Source: an uncultured Ruminococcus sp. (GTDB lineage Bacteria; Bacillota; Clostridia; Lachnospirales; Lachnospiraceae). From it: a DNA stretch of 64,000 nt. Below are positions 17,601-25,011 of this stretch, one piece after another. Made by a program: the position numbers and the translations under genes. The DNA is taken from NCBI GenBank assembly GCA_900541505.1, contig UQKK01000002.1, positions 62,001-126,000 on the forward strand, in the 5' to 3' direction. Position 1 is the stretch's first letter, and the number at the start of each line of letters is the position of its first letter. The notes under the pieces are model-generated. The model had not been told where the DNA came from. It did no database searches and worked only from the letters and a program-made list of their open reading frames with translations.

Positions 17601-19132
17601 GCCTGCAGGTTATAGTCCCGAATCTGCGTATAAAAATCACCGCTCTCGCAGTCGAGGTACTCCAAAATATATTCCTGTGTACCACTGTGATAAAACGGAG
17701 TGACAATATGGAGTTCTCCTGCCGTGAAACAACCCATCTTTATCTCTTCCGTGCCTTCATAGCAATAGGGATAAGGTCTTGCTGTATTCGCACAATCCCG
17801 CTTTGGGAACACAAACGGATTGATTTCATAGTCCGACACTGTCACGTGAAGGATGTTCCCCTCTTTTTCAACCTGCCATTTTCCGCCGTTATTGCATCTC
17901 GAGTCATCGCCTTTGCTGTCGCCGATTACATTATACGGAGCCGCATGCATAGCGCTACCGACATTCCCCAGTACCGTCTGGTCTCTGCCTTCCTCGCCCT
18001 CGGTTATGCCGTAATTTCCGCCGTAGCTCCACAAAAGCGGCGCGTAACCCTCTGTCACCTCTACCTCTTTTTCCTCATCTCCATCGGGACGGAAGTAATT
18101 CTTTAACTCTATGTCAAAGGTGATATCCCCTTCTGGCAGCTCCACTCCTTTGAGACCTTTGTCCTGTCCTTCATAATTCTGTCCGCTATACAGCTGCAGC
18201 GTGATGCCGTATACATTGATTCTGCCCCGCACATCTCCTGCTTCAAAATCCGGCGCGCCCGGTATCGCCCCGAAATCAAAGGTTCCTTTTTTCTTTGTGT
18301 AAATCGCGTTCGCCGGTTTAATCTGTACATTATATTTTGGAGCTGCCGTCACCGTCACCGCCTCTGCAGTTGTCTCCATTACCGGCGCTTTTTCCTGATG
18401 ATTCATCCATGCCCGGAAAACAGGGGTTATTTCATCGCCGTTCGCCATAGCATATACCTGTATGACGACGCTCAGTGTGCCATTACCAGGGATTGCCGTA
18501 TCCATATTCTCACCGGGAAGCAGTGTGCGGCGACCTGTCAGTACCTGACATTCCTTGTTTACCCCGTCTATCACCCTCTCCTCAGTGGTTACTTCATAGT
18601 CCGCCATCCATCTCATGGCATCGGTATTGAACTGTGCCTCTTCCTCACTGTAAGGAAGTAAAAATTCAAAACACAGGTCACCCTGCCTGATAAAAGCTAC
18701 GTCTCCATCATCGTACACATCGGCTGTATATTCCAGCGTATAAGTGACGGTATCAAAGCTGCGGACACGAAGATTGCTCTCCGATGCATCATCTCCGGCA
18801 GCATCATCGGATGCATCAAAAGGACTCGTCCCATCTGCAATCTCCGATATCTCAAGTCCGCTCACATACGCCCAGTCCGCTGTCAGTTCCTCCTCAGTGA
18901 GATTGCCATTTGCCTGGACGTTCATTGTGTTTACCGCACTATTTCCGGACTTTTCTTCATCCCCGGACAAACTCCCTGCTGCCGTTTTTTCTTTTGCGTC
19001 TTTTTCTCCCTCATCGGATACGTACGTGGTATTTCCCGCATCTTCTGCATCGTTTTCTTCCGCAAATGCTGTCGCGGATACTCCTGTCAGAATCACCGCC
19101 ATACACAGCAGCACGGACAACCATTTTTTCAT
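14684..19132 (-). CDS. Large pilus-tip adhesin, Cpa-like position
   Basis: Surface protein of 1482 residues. It has a signal peptide (about 1-25) and an acidic linker to about 100, then about 1000 residues of unassigned beta-rich sequence. An SdrD/Cna-B-type domain at about 1170-1310 begins EGTAWLDSNRDGARD. A C-terminal Spy0128-like domain at about 1315-1430 begins EKEVTGNLGDKSREFHFTL, almost identical to the start of the second domain of the major pilin. The end is DTTGDLG, a hydrophobic segment and a very basic tail. AGGAGGAG precedes the ATG. It is the first gene of the operon, matching the tip adhesin Cpa. I found no convincing thioester Cys-Gln pair. Ligand unknown. Confidence 0.85.
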   Translation of the reverse strand: MKKWLSVLLCMAVILTGVSATAFAEENDAEDAGNTTYVSDEGEKDAKEKTAAGSLSGDEEKSGNSAVNTMNVQANGNLTEEELTADWAYVSGLEISEIADGTSPFDASDDAAGDDASESNLRVRSFDTVTYTLEYTADVYDDGDVAFIRQGDLCFEFLLPYSEEEAQFNTDAMRWMADYEVTTEERVIDGVNKECQVLTGRRTLLPGENMDTAIPGNGTLSVVIQVYAMANGDEITPVFRAWMNHQEKAPVMETTAEAVTVTAAPKYNVQIKPANAIYTKKKGTFDFGAIPGAPDFEAGDVRGRINVYGITLQLYSGQNYEGQDKGLKGVELPEGDITFDIELKNYFRPDGDEEKEVEVTEGYAPLLWSYGGNYGITEGEEGRDQTVLGNVGSAMHAAPYNVIGDSKGDDSRCNNGGKWQVEKEGNILHVTVSDYEINPFVFPKRDCANTARPYPYCYEGTEEIKMGCFTAGELHIVTPFYHSGTQEYILEYLDCESGDFYTQIRDYNLQAVSVSGQKLAEDKTGNSNQNITTDDVQKDKMALRETISYSNTILWSSREQVATVDVNNGQDYLRNGLDWVVPGQEAAITWGMANKEKGDDDNCMIVGKSLMKFDPAGVELTGEKRFEDAAVADMGYEGDIYFATKRDGSTWSSDQEMSEAKMEDMFYYASLEEIPEGAVCVGALFEVYPADGFSDYDDIGEYDGGSYPKASLYVKAKEGEDVTNKVYMTTISSKMWIWEDYQMFDGDGAKEKIPSMQSNNPAGPTALPKASAERHADSYTKTRYTEDGYSGGHYDGYQEGDSLYIIGEKTAIKKAALQTKNDTGEVKTDYDMQYGERVADYALYPAAEPVDSQPDGEKTRVIIRDTLPEGLSYIPGSAYIGGTYTENEQPGRQGTVTGGVQTEPDITAAEDGGTMLTWILSDVTLGEEMEPIYYSAAIGTPGNEETDVINGEELTNTAVIQSTRDMREKSALNGNLSQVTLHVIKLRASSLSKYADRMLNEVGDDIGYTVNVGNNGGSAAEKIILDVLPANGDSKGSQFDGDLIVKEWKLDIASSGNWQSWEAYYTTDAAVRGTISQDYTASDIRRGQSVVEGEDVRWTKAEIDENGSITTLIGEKPSAVVILGELESGKAYKAHVLLKVPGGAPGDKLVNSLSDGSLEVEATAYIVSRALEGTAWLDSNRDGARDAEETLLSGITVKLLKMDTVTGEYAFVTGEDKKPLTCTTGENGEYHFDILLPGTYAVQFGDEMELSEYEVTEANKEGVSDYMDSDAAGFYEGGVLKYTRIEGIVLPEIEDMSTYLYVSRYNDCGFYANTVSLAVEKEVTGNLGDKSREFHFTLTLEQDGAVYQGSSLSYVKTAQDGSSRTGTVALDEGTAEFTLKHKEKIEIADILLGSTYIVTEIDGESAGYTVTAANASGTLDRDMTVHFKNEKDTTGDLGIKTLGPPLGLTFAAGAGIAALGWNYGKLKRRHAGSRRHGSRRRR

Positions 19133-19351
19133 CCTCGCATCTCCTCCTGTTCCTGCATTTATAATGGTATTTTTTCCCTTTTCCCCTTCCTTGTACTTAG
19201 ACTGTATATATAAATAGAACCCAAAATGTTACTGTATAACATATTATGATATATACATTATTAAAATAGTAACACAATGTGGCATAGAATAACAATAGAT
19301 TTTTTTATTTTAGGGTAAATTAATACTCAGAACAGACTAGGAGGAAATGAC
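19133..19351. promoter_or_regulatory. Divergent promoter region between pilus operon and XRE regulator
   Basis: This AT-rich 219-base region separates the pilus operon from the divergent regulator. TGTTACTGTATAACA at 19227-19241 is an inverted repeat with 5-base arms and a related TAGTAACA follows about 35 bases later. Several TATA-like boxes exist on both strands but none has a clear -35, so I place no exact promoter. The repeat is a candidate site for the XRE protein. Confidence 0.45.
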
Positions 19352-19696
19352 TTGAATATTGAAATTGATTATGTACAGCTTGGACAGAGAATAAAAAAAC
19401 AGCGTCTGCTCTCCCACATGACACAGGAGCAGCTCGCGAGTAAAATTGATATTGCCACTTCCAATGTAAGCCACGTAGAGAGGGCGACAACGAAAGTCAG
19501 CCTGCCTACTCTGGTGAAAATCGCGAACACGCTGAATGTCTCGCTCGACCAGTTGGTGTGTGACAGCCTTCCCGTGGCAGACTCCTATCTGGAGAAAGAC
19601 TTCTCCGCTCTCCTAAAAGACTGCACTGTCAATGAAAAGCGCATCCTCTACGATATCGCATGCACCGCAAAAAAGACAATAAGAAAAAATCATTAA
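19352..19696 (+). CDS. XRE-family transcriptional regulator of the pilus locus
   Basis: Protein of 114 residues with a Cro/CI-type helix-turn-helix at about 10-65: LGQRIKKQR, TQEQLASKIDIATSNVSHVE and LVKIANTLNVSLDQLV. A short C-terminal part of about 45 residues may mediate pairing. The start is TTG at 19352 with AGGAGG seven bases upstream. It is the only plus-strand gene in this region and faces away from the pilus operon, so it probably controls that operon and itself. Whether it activates or represses cannot be told. Confidence 0.85.
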   Translation: MNIEIDYVQLGQRIKKQRLLSHMTQEQLASKIDIATSNVSHVERATTKVSLPTLVKIANTLNVSLDQLVCDSLPVADSYLEKDFSALLKDCTVNEKRILYDIACTAKKTIRKNH

Positions 19697-19775
19697 ATAT
19701 ATAAGCGTCTTCTGCACTTTCATTTCCCTGCCTCTTTGGATGGATTGAACACTTTGTGTGCCGCAAGGCGCATCG

Positions 19776-19823
19776 AAAAAGCGGGGGAACCATGATAGGC
19801 TCTCCCGCTCTGTTCTGTTTCTT
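19776..19823. terminator. Bidirectional terminator between XRE gene and esterase
   Basis: AGCGGGGGA pairs with TCTCCCGCT (one G-T pair) around a 12-base loop. On the plus strand it is followed by a T-rich stretch, and on the minus strand by TTTTT. It serves both convergent genes. Confidence 0.7.
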
Positions 19824-19877
19824 ATTTTTATTTCTAATTTTTGTTTCTATCTTTTTTTGCTCTTACTTCCGGCTTCT

Positions 19878-20702
19878 CTACATCCGCCCCTTGAGCCAGA
19901 TTCCCAGTAAATCTATCCACGACTGCACACACTCGCAGACCATGCTGCCGTCCTTCGGACTGGTGGAGTCATCTCCCAGAGCAAGACCATGCTGCCCTTC
20001 CGGATAGATATGCATCTCCGCGGAAACATTTGCCTTTCTAAGCGCGGCAAAGAGAAGCAGAGAGTTTTCCACCGGCACGCTCCCATCCGTATAGGTGTGC
20101 CAGATAAAGCAGGGCGGCATCTGCTCTTTTGCCTGCTTTTCAATGGACAGTTCCTCTTTCAATTCCTCGAACCGCTCGCCCAGGAGGTTTTTGAAACTCC
20201 CGCCGTGGGTATAATTTTCTTCTGAGCAGATGACCGGATAACAGAGAATGAGTCCCGCAGGTCTTAACTGTTCCGGCTTCATTCCCACCGGTTCATATAC
20301 CATTTTCCGGTTCCAGAACGCCCCTAGGCTCGCCGCCAGATGTCCGCCTGCGGAGAATCCCATGACAAAAATCTTCTCCGTATCCACATGCCATTTCCCG
20401 GCATGCTCCCGCACGGTCTTCATCGCCTGGGCGAGTTCTAAAAGCGCGGTGGGAAAGCGTGCCGCCGGAGCGATGGAGTATTTCAGGATTGCCGCATGGT
20501 ATCCCATCGCCAGCAGGCGCATCGCTATGGGCTCCGCCTCCCGCTCGCTGACATGGGCGTATCCGCCGCCCGGACAGATGAGAATCATCGGGCGCACAAG
20601 TCCTTTCTGGAAGCTGTCCGCGCTGTCCAGCGCATAGACCTGAAGGCTTGCACCTTCCGGCTGTGTTCCTTCCATCTGTATAGAAATGGTTTCGTATATC
20701 AT
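19878..20702 (-). CDS. Alpha/beta hydrolase, BD-FAE/acetylesterase-like
   Basis: Probable cytosolic esterase of 274 residues. The oxyanion region is CPGGGYAHVS, the nucleophile elbow is GFSAGGHLAAS with Ser in GxSxG, and a C-terminal EGQHGLAL carries the catalytic His. This pattern is common among carbohydrate acetylesterases and related dienelactone-type hydrolases. I chose the ATG at 20700-20702, directly after AGGAGGAG. The frame extends 36 codons further up but crosses the tpiA terminator. There is no signal peptide. It sits between tpiA and the pilus regulator with no clear metabolic partner. Confidence 0.82.
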   Translation of the reverse strand: MIYETISIQMEGTQPEGASLQVYALDSADSFQKGLVRPMILICPGGGYAHVSEREAEPIAMRLLAMGYHAAILKYSIAPAARFPTALLELAQAMKTVREHAGKWHVDTEKIFVMGFSAGGHLAASLGAFWNRKMVYEPVGMKPEQLRPAGLILCYPVICSEENYTHGGSFKNLLGERFEELKEELSIEKQAKEQMPPCFIWHTYTDGSVPVENSLLLFAALRKANVSAEMHIYPEGQHGLALGDDSTSPKDGSMVCECVQSWIDLLGIWLKGRM

Positions 20703-20756
20703 CTTTCTCCTCCTGAGCACATATAGACAGAGCGATTTCCATAAAAGGAACCGTCT

Positions 20757-20803
20757 CAAGAAAACCCGTTTCCTCTGGCATATACATCCGTAGGAAACGG
20801 GTC
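20757..20803 (-). terminator. Intrinsic terminator of the gap-pgk-tpiA operon
   Basis: Perfect 11-bp stem ACCCGTTTCCT/AGGAAACGGGT with a 17-base loop, followed on the minus strand by TTTTCTT. It lies just after the tpiA stop. Confidence 0.92.
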
Positions 20804-20825
20804 CTTTCATGCTTATTTCGTATGC

Positions 20826-21578
20826 TTATTTATTATAGTTTACGATTTTGCCAAAGTCTGCTTTCAGGGAAGCGCCTCCCACCAGTCCGCCGTCAATGTC
20901 CGGCTGCGCGAACAACTCCGGTGCTGTCGCGGCATTCACAGAACCGCCGTACTGGATACGGATTTCCTCTGCAGTCGCCTCGTCATAGACTTCCGCGATA
21001 CATGCGCGGATTCCCGCACACACTTCCTGTGCCTGCTCTGTGGTAGCTGTCTTGCCTGTTCCGATTGCCCAGATTGGCTCGTAAGCGATAACTGCCTTCT
21101 TCGCCTGCTCCGCGGTCACATTTTGGAATCCGACTTTCACCTGCTGGCGGATGAAATCCATCGTCACGCCCTGCTCTCTCTGCTCAAGCGTCTCACCGCA
21201 GCACATAATCGGTGTGATGCCGTGCTCGAATGCTTTGAGCACCTTCTTGTTCACATCCTCGTTTGTCTCACCGAAGTAATCTCTTCTCTCGGAGTGTCCC
21301 AGTACCACGTATTTCACACCTGCGTCCACGAGCATTGCCGGAGAAATCTCTCCTGTGTAAGCTCCGCTCTCCTCAAAGTACATATTCTCGGCACCCACCT
21401 GGATGTTTGTCCCTTTTGCAGCTTCCACAACCGGTACGATATCGATTGCCGGAACACAAAATACTACATCCACATCCTCATTTGCTACCAGCGGTTTTAA
21501 CTCTTCTACCAGAGCCACTGCCTCGCTGGGAGTCTTGTTCATTTTCCAGTTACCTGCGATAATTTTCTTTCTTGCCAT
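20826..21578 (-). CDS. tpiA: Triosephosphate isomerase
   Basis: Interconverts dihydroxyacetone phosphate and glyceraldehyde 3-phosphate in glycolysis. Length is 250 residues, standard. AGNWKMNK carries the substrate-binding Lys, LGHSERRDYFGE the catalytic His, and AYEPIWAIGTG the catalytic Glu. The C-terminal phosphate loop is IQYGGSVNAATAPEL and GLVGGASL. It is 14 bases after pgk in the same transcript and followed by a strong terminator. Nothing unusual. Confidence 0.98.
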   Translation of the reverse strand: MARKKIIAGNWKMNKTPSEAVALVEELKPLVANEDVDVVFCVPAIDIVPVVEAAKGTNIQVGAENMYFEESGAYTGEISPAMLVDAGVKYVVLGHSERRDYFGETNEDVNKKVLKAFEHGITPIMCCGETLEQREQGVTMDFIRQQVKVGFQNVTAEQAKKAVIAYEPIWAIGTGKTATTEQAQEVCAGIRACIAEVYDEATAEEIRIQYGGSVNAATAPELFAQPDIDGGLVGGASLKADFGKIVNYNK

Positions 21579-21592
21579 GTTACTCTCTCCTT

Positions 21593-22786
21593 TTACTTAT
21601 CGTTTGCAGCTGCTACGCCTGGGAGTTCTTTGCCTTCCAGGAATTCTAAGGAAGCGCCGCCGCCTGTGGAGATGTGTGTCATCTTATCTCCGTATCCAAG
21701 CTGGTTGACAGCCGCTGCGGAATCTCCGCCGCCGATGATAGTCACTGCGTCTGTCTCCGCAAGTGCCTTTGCCACTACCTCTGTACCATTGGCGAATTTC
21801 GGCATCTCGAAGCATCCCATCGGTCCGTTCCATACAACGGTCTTCGCTGTCTTTACGGTGTCTGCGTAAAGTTTTGCAGTCTCCGGTCCGATGTCCAGTC
21901 CCATCCAGCCTTCCGGAATTTCACCCTGGGGAACAACCTTTGTATTGGCATCATTGGAGAAGTCATCCGCGATGACTGCGTCAACCGGAAGAAGCAGGTT
22001 TACGCCTTTTGCCTTCGCCTTCTCAACCATATCCAGTGCGTACTGGCAGTAATCTTCCTCAAGCAGGGATTTTCCAACCTGTCCGCCCTGCGCCTTGCTG
22101 AACGTAAAGCACATACCTCCGCCAATGATGAGGGTATCCACTTTCTCCAGGAGATTCTCGATAACAGAAATCTTGCTGGAAACTTTGGAACCGCCGAGGA
22201 TGGCAACAAATGGTCTCTCCGGGTTTTCCACTGCGTTTCCGAGGAAATCGATTTCTTTTTGCATTAAGTAACCAACCACTGCTGTGTCAACAAATTCTGT
22301 CACGCCGACATTGGAGCAGTGTGCTCTGTGAGCAGTACCGAACGCATCGTTTACGAACACATCGCACAGAGAAGCCAGTTCTTTGGAGAATGCTTCCCCG
22401 TTCTTTGTCTCCTCTGCTCTGTAACGTGTATTTTCCAGAAGAACGATATCCCCGTCATTCATCGCTTCCACAGCCGCCTTCGCGTTCGCTCCGACGACTT
22501 CCGCGTCTGCCGCGAATTTCACTTCCTGTCCCAGAAGTTCAGAAAGTCTGACTGCCACCGGCGCTAAGGACAGCTCCGGCTTCGGCTCTCCCTTCGGCTT
22601 TCCGAGGTGGGAGCAGAGGATAATCTTCCCGCCGTCAGCGACCAGCTTCTTGATAGTGGGCAGCGCAGCCACCAGACGGTTTTCGTCTGTAATCTTTCCA
22701 TCGATGAGCGGCACGTTGAAATCACATCTTACAAGAACCCGTTTTCCTTTTACATTGATGTCATCTACTGATTTTTTGTTAAGCAT
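21593..22786 (-). CDS. pgk: Phosphoglycerate kinase
   Basis: Makes ATP and 3-phosphoglycerate from 1,3-bisphosphoglycerate. Length is 397 residues from the chosen ATG at 22784-22786, which starts MLNKKSVDDINVKGKRVLVR. AAGGAGG lies about nine bases upstream; another ATG two codons earlier is too close to that site. RCDFNVPL is the N-terminal substrate signature and GGGDSAAAVNQLG the C-terminal nucleotide motif. It lies between gap and tpiA, but a terminator and a structured GC-rich stretch separate it from gap. Confidence 0.97.
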   Translation of the reverse strand: MLNKKSVDDINVKGKRVLVRCDFNVPLIDGKITDENRLVAALPTIKKLVADGGKIILCSHLGKPKGEPKPELSLAPVAVRLSELLGQEVKFAADAEVVGANAKAAVEAMNDGDIVLLENTRYRAEETKNGEAFSKELASLCDVFVNDAFGTAHRAHCSNVGVTEFVDTAVVGYLMQKEIDFLGNAVENPERPFVAILGGSKVSSKISVIENLLEKVDTLIIGGGMCFTFSKAQGGQVGKSLLEEDYCQYALDMVEKAKAKGVNLLLPVDAVIADDFSNDANTKVVPQGEIPEGWMGLDIGPETAKLYADTVKTAKTVVWNGPMGCFEMPKFANGTEVVAKALAETDAVTIIGGGDSAAAVNQLGYGDKMTHISTGGGASLEFLEGKELPGVAAANDK

Positions 22787-22840
22787 TCTCATTTGCCTCC
22801 TTACTTTTCCCTGTATAAAATAGCGTGCGTCTTGGCGCAC

Positions 22841-22955
22841 ACTCGCGCCGAGCGCGGTTGCCCCCGGGCAACAATATTCCCCGCGCGCGAATGCGCATCC
22901 TCAGCGGAGCGTCTTTTTTATAGGATAGGAAAGAAACTTTCCTATCCTATAAAAA
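22841..22955 (-). repeat. Structured GC-rich intergenic element between gap and pgk
   Basis: Two elements sit side by side. First, a perfect 19-bp inverted repeat with a 3-base loop (22915-22933 and 22937-22955) that shares its T-run with the gap terminator. Second, a very GC-rich stretch (about 22841-22905) with several short hairpins, including GTTGCCC/GGGCAAC and runs of GCGC. Base composition differs sharply from its surroundings. It looks like a dispersed intergenic repeat or a messenger-processing element. I see no second copy in this window. Confidence 0.55.
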
Positions 22956-22980
22956 GGTCCGGTCCAAACAAGACCGGACC
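22951..22980 (-). terminator. Intrinsic terminator directly after gap
   Basis: Perfect 9-bp stem GGTCCGGTC/GACCGGACC with a loop of about seven bases, followed on the minus strand by TTTTTATA. It lies 30 bases after the gap stop, between gap and pgk, and may lower the level of downstream messenger. Confidence 0.85.
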
Positions 22981-23009
22981 CTTTCTGAGTCAATTTTCCT
23001 AATACCGGA

Positions 23010-24023
23010 TTACAGTAATGTTCCGAAGTGTTTGATTGTTCTTACCATCTGGCTTGTGTAGGAGTTCTCATTGTCATACCAGGAAACAACCTGAACTTCT
23101 GTTGTACCGTTCTCCAGAGGAAGTACCATCGTCTGTGTAGCATCGAATAAGGAGCCATATCTCATACCTACGATATCGCTGGATACGATTTCATCTGTGT
23201 TGTATCCGAAGGACTCGTTGGAAGCTGCCTTCATCGCTTCGTTAATCTGATCTACTGTCACATTTCCTTCCACTACTGCTGTGAGGATTGTTGTGGAACC
23301 TGTCGGAGTCGGAACTCTCTGTGCAGAACCAATCAGTTTGCCGTTCAGTTCCGGAATAACCAGACCGATTGCTTTCGCTGCGCCTGTGCTGTTCGGCACG
23401 ATGTTGCATGCTGCAGCGCGGGATCTTCTCAAATCACCTTTTCTCTGCGGTCCATCCAGTGTCATCTGGTCACCTGTGTAAGCGTGAATGGTGCACATGA
23501 TACCAGATTTAACCGGTGCCAGGTCGTTGAGAGCTTTTGCCATCGGTGCCAGGCAGTTTGTTGTACAGGAAGCTGCGGAGATGATGTTATCCTCTTTTGT
23601 CAGCTTGTCGTGGTTTACATTGTATACGATTGTCGGAAGGTCATTTCCTGCCGGAGCAGAGATAACAACTTTCTTCGCGCCTGCATCGATATGAGCCTGT
23701 GCTTTTGCTTTGGATGTGTAGAATCCTGTACACTCCAGAACAACATCTACGCCAATCTCTCCCCAAGGAAGCTCTTTCGCGTCTGCTTTCGCGTAAATCT
23801 TAATCTCTTTTCCGTCTACTGTGATGGAATCTTCCCCAGCTGTCACCTTGTCAGCCAGTTCGTATTTTCCCTGTGTAGAGTCATATTTCAATAAGTGAGC
23901 CAGCATCTTCGGAGATGTCAGGTCGTTGATTGCAACTACCTCATATCCTTCTGCTCCAAACATCTGTCTGAATGCCAGACGTCCGATACGTCCAAATCCA
24001 TTAATCGCTACCTTTACTGCCAT
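23010..24023 (-). CDS. gap: Glyceraldehyde-3-phosphate dehydrogenase
   Basis: NAD-dependent oxidative phosphorylation of glyceraldehyde 3-phosphate. Length is 337 residues. The N-terminal Rossmann motif is INGFGRIGR, the active-site Cys lies in SAASCTTNCLAP, and the C-terminal part contains SWYDNENSYTSQMVR. AGGAGG precedes the ATG. The gene is first in gap-pgk-tpiA and has a good promoter. A small hairpin (GACCGT/ACGGTC, about 24058-24073) lies in the leader. Confidence 0.98.
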   Translation of the reverse strand: MAVKVAINGFGRIGRLAFRQMFGAEGYEVVAINDLTSPKMLAHLLKYDSTQGKYELADKVTAGEDSITVDGKEIKIYAKADAKELPWGEIGVDVVLECTGFYTSKAKAQAHIDAGAKKVVISAPAGNDLPTIVYNVNHDKLTKEDNIISAASCTTNCLAPMAKALNDLAPVKSGIMCTIHAYTGDQMTLDGPQRKGDLRRSRAAACNIVPNSTGAAKAIGLVIPELNGKLIGSAQRVPTPTGSTTILTAVVEGNVTVDQINEAMKAASNESFGYNTDEIVSSDIVGMRYGSLFDATQTMVLPLENGTTEVQVVSWYDNENSYTSQMVRTIKHFGTLL

Positions 24024-24130
24024 GATTAATTCCTCCTAAAGTTTTAAAAAATTCTCGACCGTCTGCACGGTCTATATGGCAAATCCCCAACAATCCCCTA
24101 ATAATTGTTAAAGATTCATCAACTAGACTC

Positions 24131-24159
24131 ATTGTACTAAAACAAGAACAAAAATTCAA
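24131..24159 (-). promoter_or_regulatory. Promoter of gap
   Basis: On the minus strand a -35 TTGAAT (24154-24159) and a -10 TACAAT (24131-24136) are 17 bases apart. This leaves a leader of about 100 bases that includes the GACCGT/ACGGTC hairpin. Confidence 0.75.
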
Positions 24160-24174
24160 GTACTAAATGTATTT

Positions 24175-25011
24175 TTATGGAAGATGTAGAAAAATCGGTC
24201 TTCTCTGCTCAAATTCTGTATAATATTCAAAACCGCAGCTCCTTAAAATGTCCGCTGCTTTCCCGAAATCATAGGCGATGTGCTCCGGCTTATGGGCGTC
24301 CGCGCCCACTGTGATAATCTCCCCGCCAAGCTGTCTGTAGCGTTTGAGGATATCCGGATGGGGATGCGCGAACCCAAGCCCGTATTTTAAGCCCGCTGTA
24401 TTAAGCTCAATCCCCTTCCCCATGGAGATGATTTTCGTTAAAATCTTATCAATGTATGGAGCAAATCTTTCATAGGAGTACTCCTCTGCCTGATGTTTTC
24501 CGTAGCGCACCACATAGTCAATATGTCCCAGCACATCGAAATCCTGTATGATGTCCAGATTCTCAAGGGTCGCCTGAAAGGTCTCAGCATACGCCTCCTC
24601 GTCCGTTTTCCCCTCGAACAATTCCCCGTAATAAGGGTCATATCCATTCACCACATGGACGGAGCCGATGACAAAATCAAAAGGATGTCCATTTACCAAA
24701 TCTTTATAATACTGCCCCAGGTGCGGCTGGAGTCCTATCTCAATCCCTGTGCGGATAGCAAGCTTTCCGGCATATTCATCCCGGAAACGCTCCAGTGTCC
24801 GAAAATAGTCGTCCACATCAAACTCAAATTTTCTCTCCGCTATCTCCTCATGGAAGGGGTAGTCTTTGTCGTCATGGTCTGTGATACAGACAGTTTTCAG
24901 TCCCTTTTTCACCGCCCCCTCAAGCATACTGCGCACAGGGGTGTCGCAGTCACCGGAAAACGCGGTGTGCATGTGGAAATCACTTTGTATCATATCTTCC
25001 TCACTCCTCAT
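24175..25011 (-). CDS. PHP-domain phosphoesterase, HisJ (histidinol-phosphatase)-like
   Basis: Metal-dependent phosphoesterase of 278 residues. The first PHP motif is DFHMHTAFSGDC, then ITDHDDKDYP, GSVHVVNGYDP, a long middle part, and GADAHKPEHIAYDFGKA at the end. These His and Asp residues bind the metal centre. I chose the ATG at 25009-25011 because it overlaps the mnmA stop as ATGA; another ATG six codons later is possible. HisJ makes histidinol, but no histidine gene is nearby, so a different phosphate ester is quite possible. Confidence 0.82.
   Translation of the reverse strand: MRSEEDMIQSDFHMHTAFSGDCDTPVRSMLEGAVKKGLKTVCITDHDDKDYPFHEEIAERKFEFDVDDYFRTLERFRDEYAGKLAIRTGIEIGLQPHLGQYYKDLVNGHPFDFVIGSVHVVNGYDPYYGELFEGKTDEEAYAETFQATLENLDIIQDFDVLGHIDYVVRYGKHQAEEYSYERFAPYIDKILTKIISMGKGIELNTAGLKYGLGFAHPHPDILKRYRQLGGEIITVGADAHKPEHIAYDFGKAADILRSCGFEYYTEFEQRRPIFLHLP

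Noticed and set aside
14684..19132. Thioester adhesin domain as in Cpa
   Set aside because: Cysteines occur, for example in YPYCYEG, but no clear matching Gln motif was seen, so the domain was not claimed.
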